DNA of 64,000 nucleotides, from positions 20,001 through 84,000 of the forward strand of contig CAUYUJ010008113.1 in NCBI GenBank assembly GCA_963575745.1. Direction: 5' to 3'. Below, one piece after another: positions 9,848-19,863 of the stretch; position 1 is the stretch's first letter; each line of letters opens with the position of its first letter. The position numbers were made by a program, and so were the translations under genes. The notes beneath the pieces are model-generated. The model saw only the letters and a program-made list of their open reading frames with translations. It made no database searches and was not told the origin of the DNA. The stretch comes from Prorocentrum cordatum (Eukaryota > Sar > Dinophyceae > Prorocentrales > Prorocentraceae).

Positions 9848-11090
9848 TTATATATTTTTATTACCCGGAAACCCCCCCCCACCCCACCCCCGGACCCCCC
9901 CCCCTAAACCGGATCCTTCCCCCAGGGACGCTCCGGACGCCCTTTCGGACGTTTCGGCGGCCCCCTGGACGCCCTTGGAAAAGGTTCGGTGGCCCTTCCG
10001 GGCCTCCCAGGGCGCCTCGCTGGGCCTTGCGAGCCGACTGAAGGCGATTAGAGGGGTCGTCGGAGAGGCGCAAGAGAGACCCAAGACAGCGCAAGAGCGC
10101 TCCAAGAGGAACCTCGATGGTCTGAAGACAGCCCAAGAGGCCCCCAAGACACCCCAAGAGGCCGTTAAGAGAGCCCCGAAGAAGCCAAAATTGTCACATT
10201 CCCTAAGGAAATACATATGTTGTGCATATCCGCTTTTTGGGTCTTCGCAGCGTCCAAGACGGCCCAATGGGCCCCCAATCTCGCCCCAAGACGGCCCGGG
10301 AGGCCCCCTAGAGGGGTTGAAGGCGTCCCAAGGGGGCCCCAAGACTGCCCCAGAGAGCCCCGAGACTGTCCACAAGAAGCCCAAGATGCCCCCAGAAGGC
10401 TCCCAGGAGAGACCCACGAAAGCCATGGGATACCCCCAAGAACGCCACTGGAGGCCCGCAAGAGGGCCCTAGATGGCTTCAGAAGACCTCTGGAGGGCCC
10501 CAGCTCCCCAAGGCGGCCCAAGAAGCCCCCAGGACGGCCCAAGAGTGCCCCAGGACGGCACAAAAGAGCACCAAAAACGACCAGACGGCGTTCTCCTACG
10601 AAATACATCAAGCTGACCCGACGATCTTGGTCCCACGTTTGAGGCTCGAGGTTTCAGTAGCTACCCGATCGAGAGAGACAGGCAATGGATCTAGATTCGA
10701 AATTCGACGATCGAAGATTTCCTGAGTGCCTGGAGCCCTCCAGGCATTCGGGAAGCGCTCAAAAACCGATGTGTTCGGAGCTACTGTGACTTCTTCGGCG
10801 TGTCATGGGAACGCTCCTTACTTCCTCAAAGGACCTTCGCGCGCGAAAAAATCAGCATGATTTCCCCACTCCTGCGCACAAGCGTGCCAGCGCATCGTCC
10901 GAAAGCGGTGTCAGCAGGCACCCGGGATATCGGAAAAATGGGCGGGTCGCCCGTCCAGGCCTCGAGGCCCCCCCTGCTGAAGAAAGCGATGATTTATTGC
11001 TTTGCCAGGGAAGCGTCTGGAACAAGTCGAATGGCGCGAAGCGCCAATGCAGTCTTGTATATTTTATATATATATATATATATGTATAAA
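9848..11090 (-). repeat. R3 copy 4, tandem to the palindrome
   Basis: It begins with TATATTTTTATTACCCGG (compare TATATTTTTATAAGCCTGG at the palindrome centre) and proceeds through the ~21-bp repeat in minus orientation with the core at 10,180-10,262. It ends with GGCGCGAAGCGCC (11,033-11,045), TGCAGTCTTGTATA and (TA)n, the same terminus as the palindrome arms. The part between about 10,630 and 11,020 is not shared with the other copies. Confidence 0.75.
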
Positions 11091-12415
11091 TAGATGCTGG
11101 GGCACTGGGTGCCCGGGGCCTGGGCCGTGAATCTTCCTGGATGTTCATCCCCCTTTCGGCCCACGACATTGTTGACCTTTCTGGGGCCTTCTATGCAAGC
11201 CTCGTGCTCCGGAGGCCACTCGGACAGCCTGCAGTGGCCCGACAGTTTCGCTTTCCTTCTCGAGTGGTTATATACCAATTATTTGTCTCTTCCGATGCCC
11301 TGCCCCTCGCTCCTCGCTCCCCCTCTTTTGTTTCACCCTGTCATCCTTCCGCGGCGCCCCGGCGCAGCGCCCCCGCGGTGTCTTGACGCAGGCCGCATGT
11401 CCGCATGTCCGCATGTCCTCTCGCTGCGTTAATTCTCTGTGCGGGGTGTCTTCGGCGGAGTGTCAAGCATGCGATGCTGCACTTGGTTGCCGCTGCCTTC
11501 CGTGCTCGGCGCGGCCCTCGAGGTCGCCCGTGCGCGAGGGCGGCCGGCACGCCGCGACCTTGTCGTCAGCAGTAGCCTCAGCCTTGGTTCTTTCCTCCGC
11601 TCCTCTCGCGAATGGCCATCCACTGCGACGTTCGGTGGCAATTCACAGGAGCCTCCTATACCATCGTGTCGGCTGCGAATCGACGCAAATCGACGCTAAC
11701 CGACGCTAGCTCGGCGCTATCTGATCTACTCCCAGACGCTGATCGACGGACGCCAATCGACGCCAAAGACGGAATTAAGAGGGCATACCAGCTTCCCATA
11801 ATTTGCCACCGAATCGGCGACGTGCACTTTTCTTCCCAGCACGTCACGATCCTAGCGCAGATTGAGTCGATCGTTGAGACTGTGCCTGATGCTAGCTATT
11901 CCGCGCAAGAACCAGCACGATCAATTTTCGATTCATCACGTCCACGGAGGGGGAACACGAGCGGGGAGGCAAGGGTTGGAGGAGACGAAGGGTAGGGGGA
12001 TGGGGGACGGGCGGACAGGGCAATTCCCGCTTCTCTCGGGACCGTGGTCTGGGCTGGCGATTGTGGCGACTCCGAGAGCCACATCGACAGCGAGCTTTTT
12101 GTATGTCTCGGGCGGTTCAGAGGTTCCTTTTCCTCCCCCTCTTCCTCCAATTTCCGTCGGTACCCTCTCTGTCCGTTCTGAGATGTCTGTGCCTTGATTC
12201 GCGCCAGTGCGCTGTACTGAGCGGCCGACGGTGCCGTGAGCACCCTGCGCCAAGCGCGCAGGGTGAGAGCTCTGGAGGCGCGATGGTGGGCAGGGCGAGG
12301 GAGGTTCTGCTATCGGGAGGGCTGCGCCCTCGACCACGGGCCCCTGTCTCGGGGGAGAGGGTCGCGGGGATGCGCGCGGGAGCCCCCGGGCTGAGCCACC
12401 CTGTGGCCGTGTCGG
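11091..12415. other. No recognisable gene
   Basis: Open frames of about 110-130 codons exist but show no domain. Small features include three GCATGTCC repeats near 11,395-11,421 and recurrent CGACGC(T/C)AA words at 11,690-11,770. Confidence 0.4.
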
Positions 12416-12419
12416 CACA

Positions 12420-12500
12420 GCTTGGGGGCCACCTGGCCTGCTGGGGTCACCTTGGGGCCGTCTTGGGAGATCTCGGGGGGTTCTGGCGGCCGGCTTGAAG
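12420..12500 (+). repeat. R3-like fragment
   Basis: GGGGCCACCTTGGCC-type words match the ~21-bp family. The fragment is cut off by the (TGTTG)n array. Confidence 0.5.
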
Positions 12501-12534
12501 CGGGGAGTAAAACATTGAACACATTGGTTTTTCA

Positions 12535-12935
12535 GTGTGTTTGTGTGTGTTGCGGTGTGTCTGCGTTTGTGTGTGTGGTGTGTTGTGTTGTGTTGTGTTG
12601 TGTTGTGTTGTGTTGTGTTGTGTTGTGTTGTGTTGTGTTGTATTGTATTGTGTTGTGTTGTGTTGTGTTGTGTTGTGTTGTGTTGTGTGTTGTATGCGTA
12701 TTGTGTGTTGTGTGTTGTGTGTGTTGTATGTGAGTGTGTGTGTGCGTGTGTTGTGTTGTGTTGTGCTGTGTTGTGTTGTGCGTGGGTTGTGCGTGTGATG
12801 TGTTGTGCTGTGCTGTGCTGTGCTGTGTTGTGTTGTGTTGTGTTGTGTTGTGTTGTGTTGTGTTGTGTTAGTTTGTGTTGTGTTGACTTGTGTTGTGTTG
12901 TGTTAGGTGTGTGTGTGTGTGTTGTGTGTGTGTGA
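12535..12935. repeat. (TGTTG)n pentanucleotide array, ~400 bp
   Basis: Mostly TGTTG/GTGTT with interspersed GTGTGT, CTGTG and GCGTG variants. Every frame is open, giving artificial Cys/Val-rich plus-strand and Thr/His/Gln-rich minus-strand translations. Confidence 0.95.
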
Positions 12936-12949
12936 GTGTGTGGTTTGCC

Positions 12950-13110
12950 CTCTCGCAAGCGTCTTGGGGCCGCCCTCCAGGGCCATCTTAGAGGCATCCT
13001 GGCACCTTACTCAGCCCTCTTGGGCTCTTGGGGCCCTCTTCGGAGCCTCCTGAGGGGCCGTCTTCGATGCATCGTAGGCCCTCCTGGCCGCGCGATAGCG
13101 CCCCTGTCGG
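12950..13110 (+). repeat. R3-like fragment
   Basis: CTTGGGGCCGCCCTC and related words continue the ~21-bp family on the far side of the pentanucleotide array. The array may have expanded within an R3 copy. Confidence 0.5.
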
Positions 13111-13169
13111 AATCCTGGGCTGGCCTAGCGCGGCCAGGATTTTGAGGTGCACCCCCCCCCAGGTTTCTT

Positions 13170-14200
13170 CTTACGCTGCTTGGTCTTATCATCGGAGCGC
13201 AGGGTCGCCCGTCGAGCGGTCGACCAGCCGCCTTGCAGTTGTGCAGCCTTCAGGTGGGGCCGCGGGGGGTGGTAGCACAGGTCAAGACAGGCTGTGCAAG
13301 ATGTTGTGCACACATTTTCAGGCAGACTGGTAACGACATCGGGCGGTTTGGGAAGGGTGGCGGAGAGATCCTCCTGGTGTGATCTCCTTCACCGCGTGGC
13401 ACTTGAAGTGCTACCCGTATAGGTTCGATGTGCACAACCTTGGTGAGGCCATATTTTTCTTCGCGTTGAATTTCCCTTCGCGATTGGTTCCGTGTCAGTA
13501 GTGGGAGGCCGTTGTCCCCATGAGTGGGGTTTTCACCTGGGGCTGAAAATGGCCGCATACTGTTTGCTGGCCTATGAGCGCCTTCGGTCTAACGTCTTGT
13601 TCGTCTGGGCGAAGCTCAGGCTTCACGACGACCACAACCTATCCAACACGATTCATGACGTCTTCTCTTAAAGGCTGCAGCTGCTAAGCAGAGCAAGCCT
13701 GAGTGAGCTCACGCAGGATAAAGCATCGTCGATCATCATTTGGTTCGTGACCACCATTATCCTCGTCGGACCCTCCGCCACCATGCGAAAGCGTGACGAA
13801 CGCGTTCAGTGTGTGTGCGTTCGGCCGTGGCGCGTTACAGCGTGCACCTGCATCTCGGGGCGCAAACCTCGGACCTTGCAGAACGAACCTGTCTGCCGCA
13901 CGTACGCGCAAGTCCTCCTTGATCATAGGCAGGGTCTTGAAAGACGTCGGGGCGGACTTCGAAAGTCGGCGGTGAGATCCTCGTTGTCTTCATCGCCCTC
14001 ATCGTCCTCTTCGTCGCCGTGCGAGAAGCAGCGTCGGAAACTTCCCTCGCCGGTTCACCCGATGCAGTCTCATGACTCCCCCTTGTGCGAGGTGCAAAAC
14101 GACCTCCCCGATCCGGCTTGGTTGATCTCTCTCCTCCTTTTCCCTCCCCTCTCCCCATCCTTCTTCCTCCTCTCCAGTTCTTCCGACTTGTGGCGGCCAT
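13170..14200 (+). repeat. Dispersed repeat R4, copy A
   Basis: Matches 14,822-15,610 in order: GTCGAGCGGTCGAC / GTCGAGCGATCGAC, TTGCAGCCTTC-like, GGGCGGTTTGGGAAGGG, CTTTCACCGC-like, GACCATATCTTTC-like, CTATGAGCGCCTTCG and finally GCGGGGTGCAAAA-like before a CTC-rich stretch and CTTGTGGCG. Overall identity looks moderate. No coding domain is recognised. Confidence 0.65.
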
Positions 14201-14254
14201 CGAATTGCAGAACTAGAAATCTGATGGCACATATCGAATCTTCAAACATCCAAT

Positions 14255-14815
14255 GAGCAGCAAGAGTGTGATCAGCAGTAATATGATCAGGAGTAGTGGG
14301 TGTTTGGGCAGGAGCGGGAGGAGCAGGAGCAGGAGAAGGAGAAGGTGCATGAAGAGGGGCAGGATCGCGTGTGGAAGCTGGGGGCTCAGGAGATGCCAGT
14401 CGGTGCGAAACTCCGCCGCTCTGGCTCGAGTCTCCTGGCCTAGGCTTCAGCGGCCTCAGCCCGGAGCTCCGAGAGCCCCTGGCGACGGGCCCGCTGGCGC
14501 TGTCGGCGCCAGCGATGATCCCGCCAGCGGTGCCGTCGCCCACGACGGACCGCCGACGCACGCGAGGTCCCAGCTGCCGCTGAGGGCGGCGGGGGACGGT
14601 GGTCAGGGAGTAGAAGGCACCGATGTTGCGACTAGTTCGTGGGAGGCCCTCGTCGCTACGGCTGGATTCGCCGCGTAATCTTGGTCAGAGCGTAGGTCAG
14701 TGGAGCGTCGGTATCGGTATCTTTCTGCTCCCTGCCGCGGCTGCCACTGGCGGCTCTGGTGCGAGAGTCGTTGCAGCGGGCGCAGCTCCTGCACCTGGAT
14801 GTGAGGGTGGGGCGC
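14255..14815 (+). repeat. Dispersed repeat R2, copy 2 (uninterrupted)
   Basis: Paralogue of 4,890-5,560 plus 6,180-6,390. It lacks the 201-bp insert: GAGCTCCGAGAGCCCC runs straight into TGGCGACGGGCCC near 14,470-14,495. It is therefore an unoccupied-site reference. Confidence 0.8.
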
Positions 14816-14821
14816 ATGATT

Positions 14822-15610
14822 TCCGTTCGCCAGTCGAGCGATCGACAAATCGCGTTGCAGCCTTCGAGTATTCAATCGGAGCCGCGGGGGATCAAATCGC
14901 AAATCAAGAAGTTGTCGAAGATATGATACACCAGCAGTCCGGCGAATTGGTACACGCGTCGGGTGGTTGGGGAAGGGCGACAGAGATATCGAGCTAGCAG
15001 ATTCTCTTTCACCGCCGGGCATTTGAGAAACTACCAATGCAAGTTTGAAGCGACCAGGAGCGTTGAGACCATATCTTTCGTTGTGCCGAGCCTCTCTCCA
15101 CGATGGCCTCCATGTTGGTGGTGAGCGGCTCACGCCCCTTGGCCAGGGTACTCGCGAGGGCTTCCTCCTAGCAGCATGCTGCTTGCTGGCTATGACCGCC
15201 TTCGTTCCAGCGTCACTGCTCCTCAGGGCCAAGTTTCGTGTCTGCACGACAAGCACGAGCTCTTTCTTCAAGGCGGTTGAAGAGGTTCCGTCTTGCAGGT
15301 GAAAGAGCTTATAGAGCTTGCGGAGGCCGTGCGGCTCGCGGTGCGCCTCCGCCTTCAGAGGCAGAGCCGTGCAGCGATTCTTCCATCGGCCAAGTCTCCC
15401 CAGATGCGCGCGGGAAGAGCGACGCAGGAGCCCGTCGGTCCAGGTGCAAGCGGGCTAGCAAGGATCGGCGCGCCCCCAGGGAGCGGTGGACCTCCTCCCA
15501 TGCGGGGTGCAAAAAGGGCCTCCCCCCACCCGGCTCGCTCTTTGCCCCTCCTCTCCTCCCTCCCTCCCTCTCCAGCCTCGCGACCTTGTGGCGTGCAGAG
15601 CTCCACGGCT
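14822..15610 (+). repeat. Dispersed repeat R4, copy B
   Basis: Second copy of R4, directly after R2 copy 2, giving the order R4-R2-R4. It shares with copy A the landmarks GTCGAGCGATCGAC, GGTGGTTGGGGAAGGGC, CTATGACCGCCTTCG and CTTGTGGCGTGC. Confidence 0.65.
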
Positions 15611-15985
15611 GGAGCTCCTCTCCCTCTGCTGCTGGCTGCTCTCTGCAGGGACGCCTGCCTCGCCGCGCCCTCCATTGGCCGCGGCCTGGAAGTCATCAGG
15701 AAAAGGCCCGCTCCCAGATGCAGCAGGTGTCCGCGATGATGGCCATGGTGCGCCGGGGTTGCCGCCCGCAGTCTCGTCGTCCTCCTCGTTCTCGTTCTCC
15801 TCCTCCTCTGCGTAGGAGGGAGAGCTCGGAAGGAGGAGGGCGGTGAGGAGAAGGTCGCAGGAAAAGGAGGAGTAGGACGGGCAGGGCGCGTGGAGGCTGC
15901 GCTCCCCTTGGAGGCTGCGCATCCCTCCTTCCCTCCATCGAGCCTTCTGTTCGAAAGCGCGCCAGTGGATAGCCCTGAATACAAA
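15611..15985. other. Intergenic, no recognised gene
   Basis: GC-rich sequence with short CTC patches near 15,780-15,815. Open frames of up to 260 codons on the minus strand continue into the poly(C)/poly(G) block and are unlikely to be real. Confidence 0.4.
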
Positions 15986-15989
15986 AAAG

Positions 15990-16030
15990 GGTGTGTGTGT
16001 GTGTGTGTATGTGTGTGTGCGTGTGTGTTC
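15990..16030. repeat. (GT)n microsatellite
   Basis: GTGTGTGT run with a few A or C interruptions. Confidence 0.9.
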
Positions 16031-16039
16031 GCACTCGCA

Positions 16040-16228
16040 GACCCCCCCCCCCTCCCCCCTGCAAAGGGGGGGGGTGATTTTCGACCCCCCCCCCTCCCCC
16101 CCGAGGGGGGGAGGGGGGGTCCGACTCCCCCCCCCCCTTCCCCCCTTGGGGGCGGGGAGGTCCGGACCCCCCCCCTCTTGTGGCACTGGAAGGGGGGGGG
16201 GGTTCGAACCCCCCCCCCTCCCCCCCTT
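16040..16228. repeat. Left cluster of poly(C)/poly(G) hairpins
   Basis: At least four alternations of C8-C11 and G7-G10 runs, joined by short linkers such as TGCAAA and TTCGA, can fold as GC hairpins; the G strands could also form quadruplexes. A matching cluster with related linkers lies on the other side of the heptamer array at 17,877-18,063. Confidence 0.85.
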
Positions 16229-16265
16229 TGCGCCGAACAAGGGGCTGGGGAGGGGGCCTCTCGGG

Positions 16266-17780
16266 TGGTGAGTAGAGAGTAGAGTGTTTTGAGTAGCGAT
16301 TGGTAAGGAGTGGGTATTTGATAGTGAGTAGTGCGCAGTGAGTCATGAGTAGTGAGTAGTGAGTAGTGGGTGATGGGTAGTGGTAATAGTGAGTAGCGCG
16401 TAGAAATTAGTGAATAGTGATTAGTGGGTAGCGAGAAGTGGGAAGGAAGTAGAGTGTAAGGAATTATGAATAGTGAGTAGTGAGGAGTGAGTAGTGTGTA
16501 GTGAGTAGTGCACCGTGAGTAGTAAGCAGGGAGTGGGGCTGAGGGAGTAGACAGTAGCGAATAGCGAGTAGTGAGTAGTGAGTAGTGAGTCGTGCGCAGT
16601 GAGCACAGAGTAGTGAGTAGTCAGTGGTGAGGAGCGAGTAGCGAGTAGCGAGTGGGGAGTAGCGAGTAGGGAATAGCGAGTAGTGGCTAGTGAGTAGCGA
16701 GTAGGGCCTTGTCAGTAGTGGGTAGTGAGGAGGGAGTAGTCAGGAATCAGTAGTGAGTTGTGAGTAGGGAGTAGTGCGTAGCGAGTAGGAAGTAGCGAGC
16801 AGGGAGTAGTGAGTAGTGAGTAGTGAGTAGCGAGTAGGGAGTAGTGAGTAGTGAGTAGTGAGTAGTGAGAAGCGAGAAGCGGGTATTGAGTAGTGGGTAG
16901 TGAGTAGGGAGTTGCAAGTGGAAGTTTGTGAGTAGTGAGTTGTGAGTTGTGAGGAGTGAGTAGTGGGTAGTGAGTAGTGAGTAGCGATTTGCGACTAGTG
17001 ACTAGTGAGTAGAGAGTAGTGAGTAGTGAGGAGTGAGTAGTGCGTAGTGGGTAGTGAATCTTTCGTATTGGGTAGCGAGTGGTGTGTAGTGAGTAGTGAG
17101 TTGTGGACACTGCGTAGTGAGTAGTGGACTGCGAGTACTCGTACTCAGTAGTAACTAGTGGATAGTGGTTAGTGGGTAGTGAGTAATGCTTCGTGAGTAG
17201 TGAGTAGTGGGCAGTGAGTAGTGTTTAGTGAGTAGTGAGTATTGCGTACTGGGTAGTGAGTAGTGCGTTGGGAGTAGTGAGTAGAGGGTAGGAAGTAGTG
17301 CGTAGTGAATAGTCGGAGCGTAGTGAGTAGTAGGTAGTGAATAGTGAGTATTGGGTAGCGAGTGGGGCGTTGGGAGTAGCGAGTAGTGAATAGTGAGTAT
17401 TGTGCAGGGAGCTGGGAGTAGCGAGTAGGGGATAGTAAGTAGTGAGCTGTGGGCAGTGAGTAGTGAGTAGTGAAGTAAGAGTAGTGAGTAGTGGATAGTG
17501 GTTAGTAGGTATTGTCTAGTGGTTTGTGATTAGTGAGTAGTGGGTTGTGAGTTGTGCTTAGTGAGTAGTGAGTATTGAGTACTGGGTAGTGAGTAGTGAG
17601 CACTATGTAGTGAGCAGTGCGTAGTGTGTAGGGAGTAGGGAGTAGGGAGTAGTGGGTAGCGGGTACTGGGTCGTGTGTACTGAGTAGTGAGTCGTGCCTA
17701 GTAAGTAGTGAGAAGTGAGTAGTGAGTAGCGAGTAGTGAATTGTGTGTAGTGAGTCGTGCGTAATGGGTAGTGAGTGCTG
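16266..17780 (+). repeat. ~1.5-kb degenerate heptamer array
   Basis: The 7-bp unit GTAGTGA (read GAGTAGT in another phase) repeats for about 1.5 kb with frequent substitutions (GTAGCGA, GTAGGGA, GTTGTGA) and small phase slips. That is on the order of 200 units. The minus-strand frames (TTHYSLL-type) are repeat translations. Confidence 0.92.
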
Positions 17781-17851
17781 TTTGGGGCTAGGGTTTGGGT
17801 TTGGGGTTAAGGTTGGGGGTTAGGGTGAGGGTGAGGATTAGTGTTAGGGGT
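17781..17851 (+). repeat. Telomere-like TTTAGGG-related patch
   Basis: CTAGGGTTTGGGTTTGGGG followed by GGGTTAGGGTGAGGG resembles degenerate (TTTAGGG)n, the plant/algal-type telomere repeat, also 7 bp. It directly follows the heptamer array and is too degenerate and short to be a functional telomere. Confidence 0.55.
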
Positions 17852-17876
17852 GGTCGGGGTCGGGTTCCGTGGCGAG

Positions 17877-18063
17877 AGGGGGGGAGTGGGGGTCGAATTT
17901 GGCGGGGGGGGTCAGAACCCCCCCCCCTTTTGAAAGGGGGGAGGGGGGGGGGTTCTCCGACGACGGACCGGGAAAAAGGAGGGAGGGGGGGGGGTCCCCG
18001 TCGATGGATCGGGGGGGGGGGGGGGCCCGACGATGGATCGGGGAAAGGGGGGGGGGGGCCCCT
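17877..18063. repeat. Right cluster of poly(G)/poly(C) hairpins
   Basis: Runs of G8-G15 and C10 alternate with linkers such as TTTTGAAA, CGACGACGGACCGGG and CGATGGATCGGG, the latter repeated. Together with 16,040-16,228 it brackets the heptamer array. Confidence 0.85.
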
Positions 18064-19200
18064 CCCACCCCCCCTTCTGGGGACATCCAGCGGCGCGCCA
18101 TCCTTCTGTTCCTCCTGTTGCCTCTTCTCTTCCGCGGCGCGCCCTCCCCTCATCATTCTTCCCTCGCCTCTTTTTCGTCCTTCGCTGCCCCTCGCATCCC
18201 TGCCTTCTCCATCCCTTCTCGGCCCCAGCTCCCGTCGTGCCCCCTCGCTCGTCTTTTGCCCGCGTCCCTTGCCCCTCCCCTCCCTCCCCATCCCTGCTCC
18301 TCTGCTCCTCCTCCCCAGCTCCTACCCTGCTCCTCCCCATCCATCGTCCTCTTCTCGAATTCCCCTTCCTCCTCCTCCTCGTCCTCAGTCTCTCTAGCGT
18401 GTTCGGTGGCTCTGGCTCCTCCTCGTCTCTATTTTCGTGCCCTTCGTCAGTACTCTTGCCAGCTGGAGTGGCCAAGAGTGCTGGCCCACACGGCCTGAAA
18501 GGCGGACCCTCCTCAGACCCTCGGCGTCGTGATTTCTTCACAACGTGGAGCTCCAGATGGTCTCGAGCACCGACCCGACACCAGCTGTCCATCGACCGAG
18601 CCGTCAGTGTTTTGGCTTTCCGGGCCCGGCAAGGGCCCCTGGAGGCCAGGAGGTCGTCCCAACGGCCTAGAAAGATCCGGGGACAAGGACTGCAGTATCG
18701 TGAGCACTCACGACTGGAGCCGCAGGCCCAGGTGTTGCGCCTTTCCGAGAGCTGGAGCAATCTGCAAGGGGCCCCAGGGCCCCAGGTCTGGGCGCAGCTG
18801 CCCAGCGTGAAGAAATTGCGGCGCCAGGATCCCCAGGGCGCGCACAAGTCGGGGGCGTCCGAGTCACAAGACGAGGGGAGGGATGCTATGGCCGGGGCCA
18901 CAATGTCTCCCAGGTCCGTGGCCCCCCTCTTCTTCCCGTCTCGAAGCATATCTCAGTGCCTGAACTTGGCATCGCCTTATCTCGGTGCAGACCTTGAGGA
19001 TTCCCGCGGTCTCTGAGGGCACGCCCCTGAGGCTGTCATCGCCTTGGGGTTGCCGATCTTAGGGATGGGGAGCTCGAGGCCGGTTGACTCTCTGTCGTTC
19101 ATCTTGGCCGGTTGCGGCGCGCCCGAGCGGAGGGGGGCGGCGCCGGGGGGGCGCTCGCTGCCTTCTGCGCAGGTTCGGTGCTGCGCCCCCACACCTGATG
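18064..19200. other. Pyrimidine-rich then unannotated sequence
   Basis: From 18,100 to about 18,440 the plus strand is pyrimidine-rich with TCCTCC patches. From 18,440 to 19,200 the sequence is balanced and GC-rich with no recognised domain, although a 327-codon plus frame spans part of it. Confidence 0.4.
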
Positions 19201-19205
19201 GGCGC

Positions 19206-19335
19206 GTTTTCCACCACCACCACCACAAGTTGGAAGGGGGACGGAGGTGGTGGATGAGGAGGAGGAGGAGGAGGAGGAGGAGGAGGAGGAGGACGAGGAG
19301 GACGAGGAGGAAGAAGAAGAAGAAGAAGGGGAGGA
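19206..19335. repeat. (CCA)n and (GGA)n tracts
   Basis: A short CCACCACCACC run is followed by GGAGGAGGA to about 19,335. It abuts the 5' truncated end of the LINE remnant. Confidence 0.85.
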
Positions 19336-19363
19336 GGACCCCTTCCCCCCTCCAACTCATGGA

Positions 19364-19720
19364 TTCATACGCTGGGGAGGGAGACATAATCGGAAAGTAC
19401 GCTTTCAAGAACACCACACCACCATGGAGCCCACTATCCAATACAGAGCTCCTCTCGGAACTATGTGGCTCCCTGGACGCGTGCATTGCGAACACATTCT
19501 TCAACACAGGCGATGAACATACGATCATTTACCACAATATCGGAATCAAGCCCTCTGCTTGTATCGTGCCAAGAGATTTTGAACAATTGGATCATGTCGT
19601 CGTTGGCAAAGAAGTGTTATCCGCGATTTCTTCAATATGGAGTGACCAGCAGCGTCCACTTCAATCACATCATTTTGTTCAGGTTGTCGACATGGAGGTC
19701 ACAATCCCCACATCGTGAAC
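19364..19720 (+). pseudogene. LINE endonuclease C-terminal remnant (element 3)
   Basis: A ~118-residue stretch reads like the C-terminal half of an apurinic-type endonuclease of a non-LTR retrotransposon: ANTFFNTGDEHTIIYH, then a QLDHVVV strand, then SHHF where such enzymes usually have SDH. The N-terminal catalytic half is missing, so the element is 5' truncated, a common outcome of target-primed reverse transcription. Ser-His-His in place of Ser-Asp-His suggests loss of a catalytic Asp. RT sequence follows in a different frame. Family assignment is by motif only. Confidence 0.65.
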
Positions 19721-19863
19721 CCAAACTGGATGTCAGCATGATGCGGGAGCTTGGGACCAGAAATACCTATATATATATATATACGCAGTTATTTCTGGAA
19801 CAGTGGGAGAAAGAGCCACGTCACGAATCTATATCCAACCAAATTTCAGCAGTCGCACGCTGA

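Noticed and set aside
12535-12997. Cys/Val-rich and Thr/His/Gln-rich long frames
   Set aside because: They are translations of the (TGTTG)n array on either strand.
16712-17110. TTHYSLL-type minus-strand repeat protein
   Set aside because: It is the heptamer array read in frame; phase slips break it repeatedly.
19044-19360. Frame extending the element 3 endonuclease upstream
   Set aside because: The upstream part encodes Arg/Glu-type repeats from (GGA)n and unrelated sequence; recognisable endonuclease similarity starts only near 19,364.
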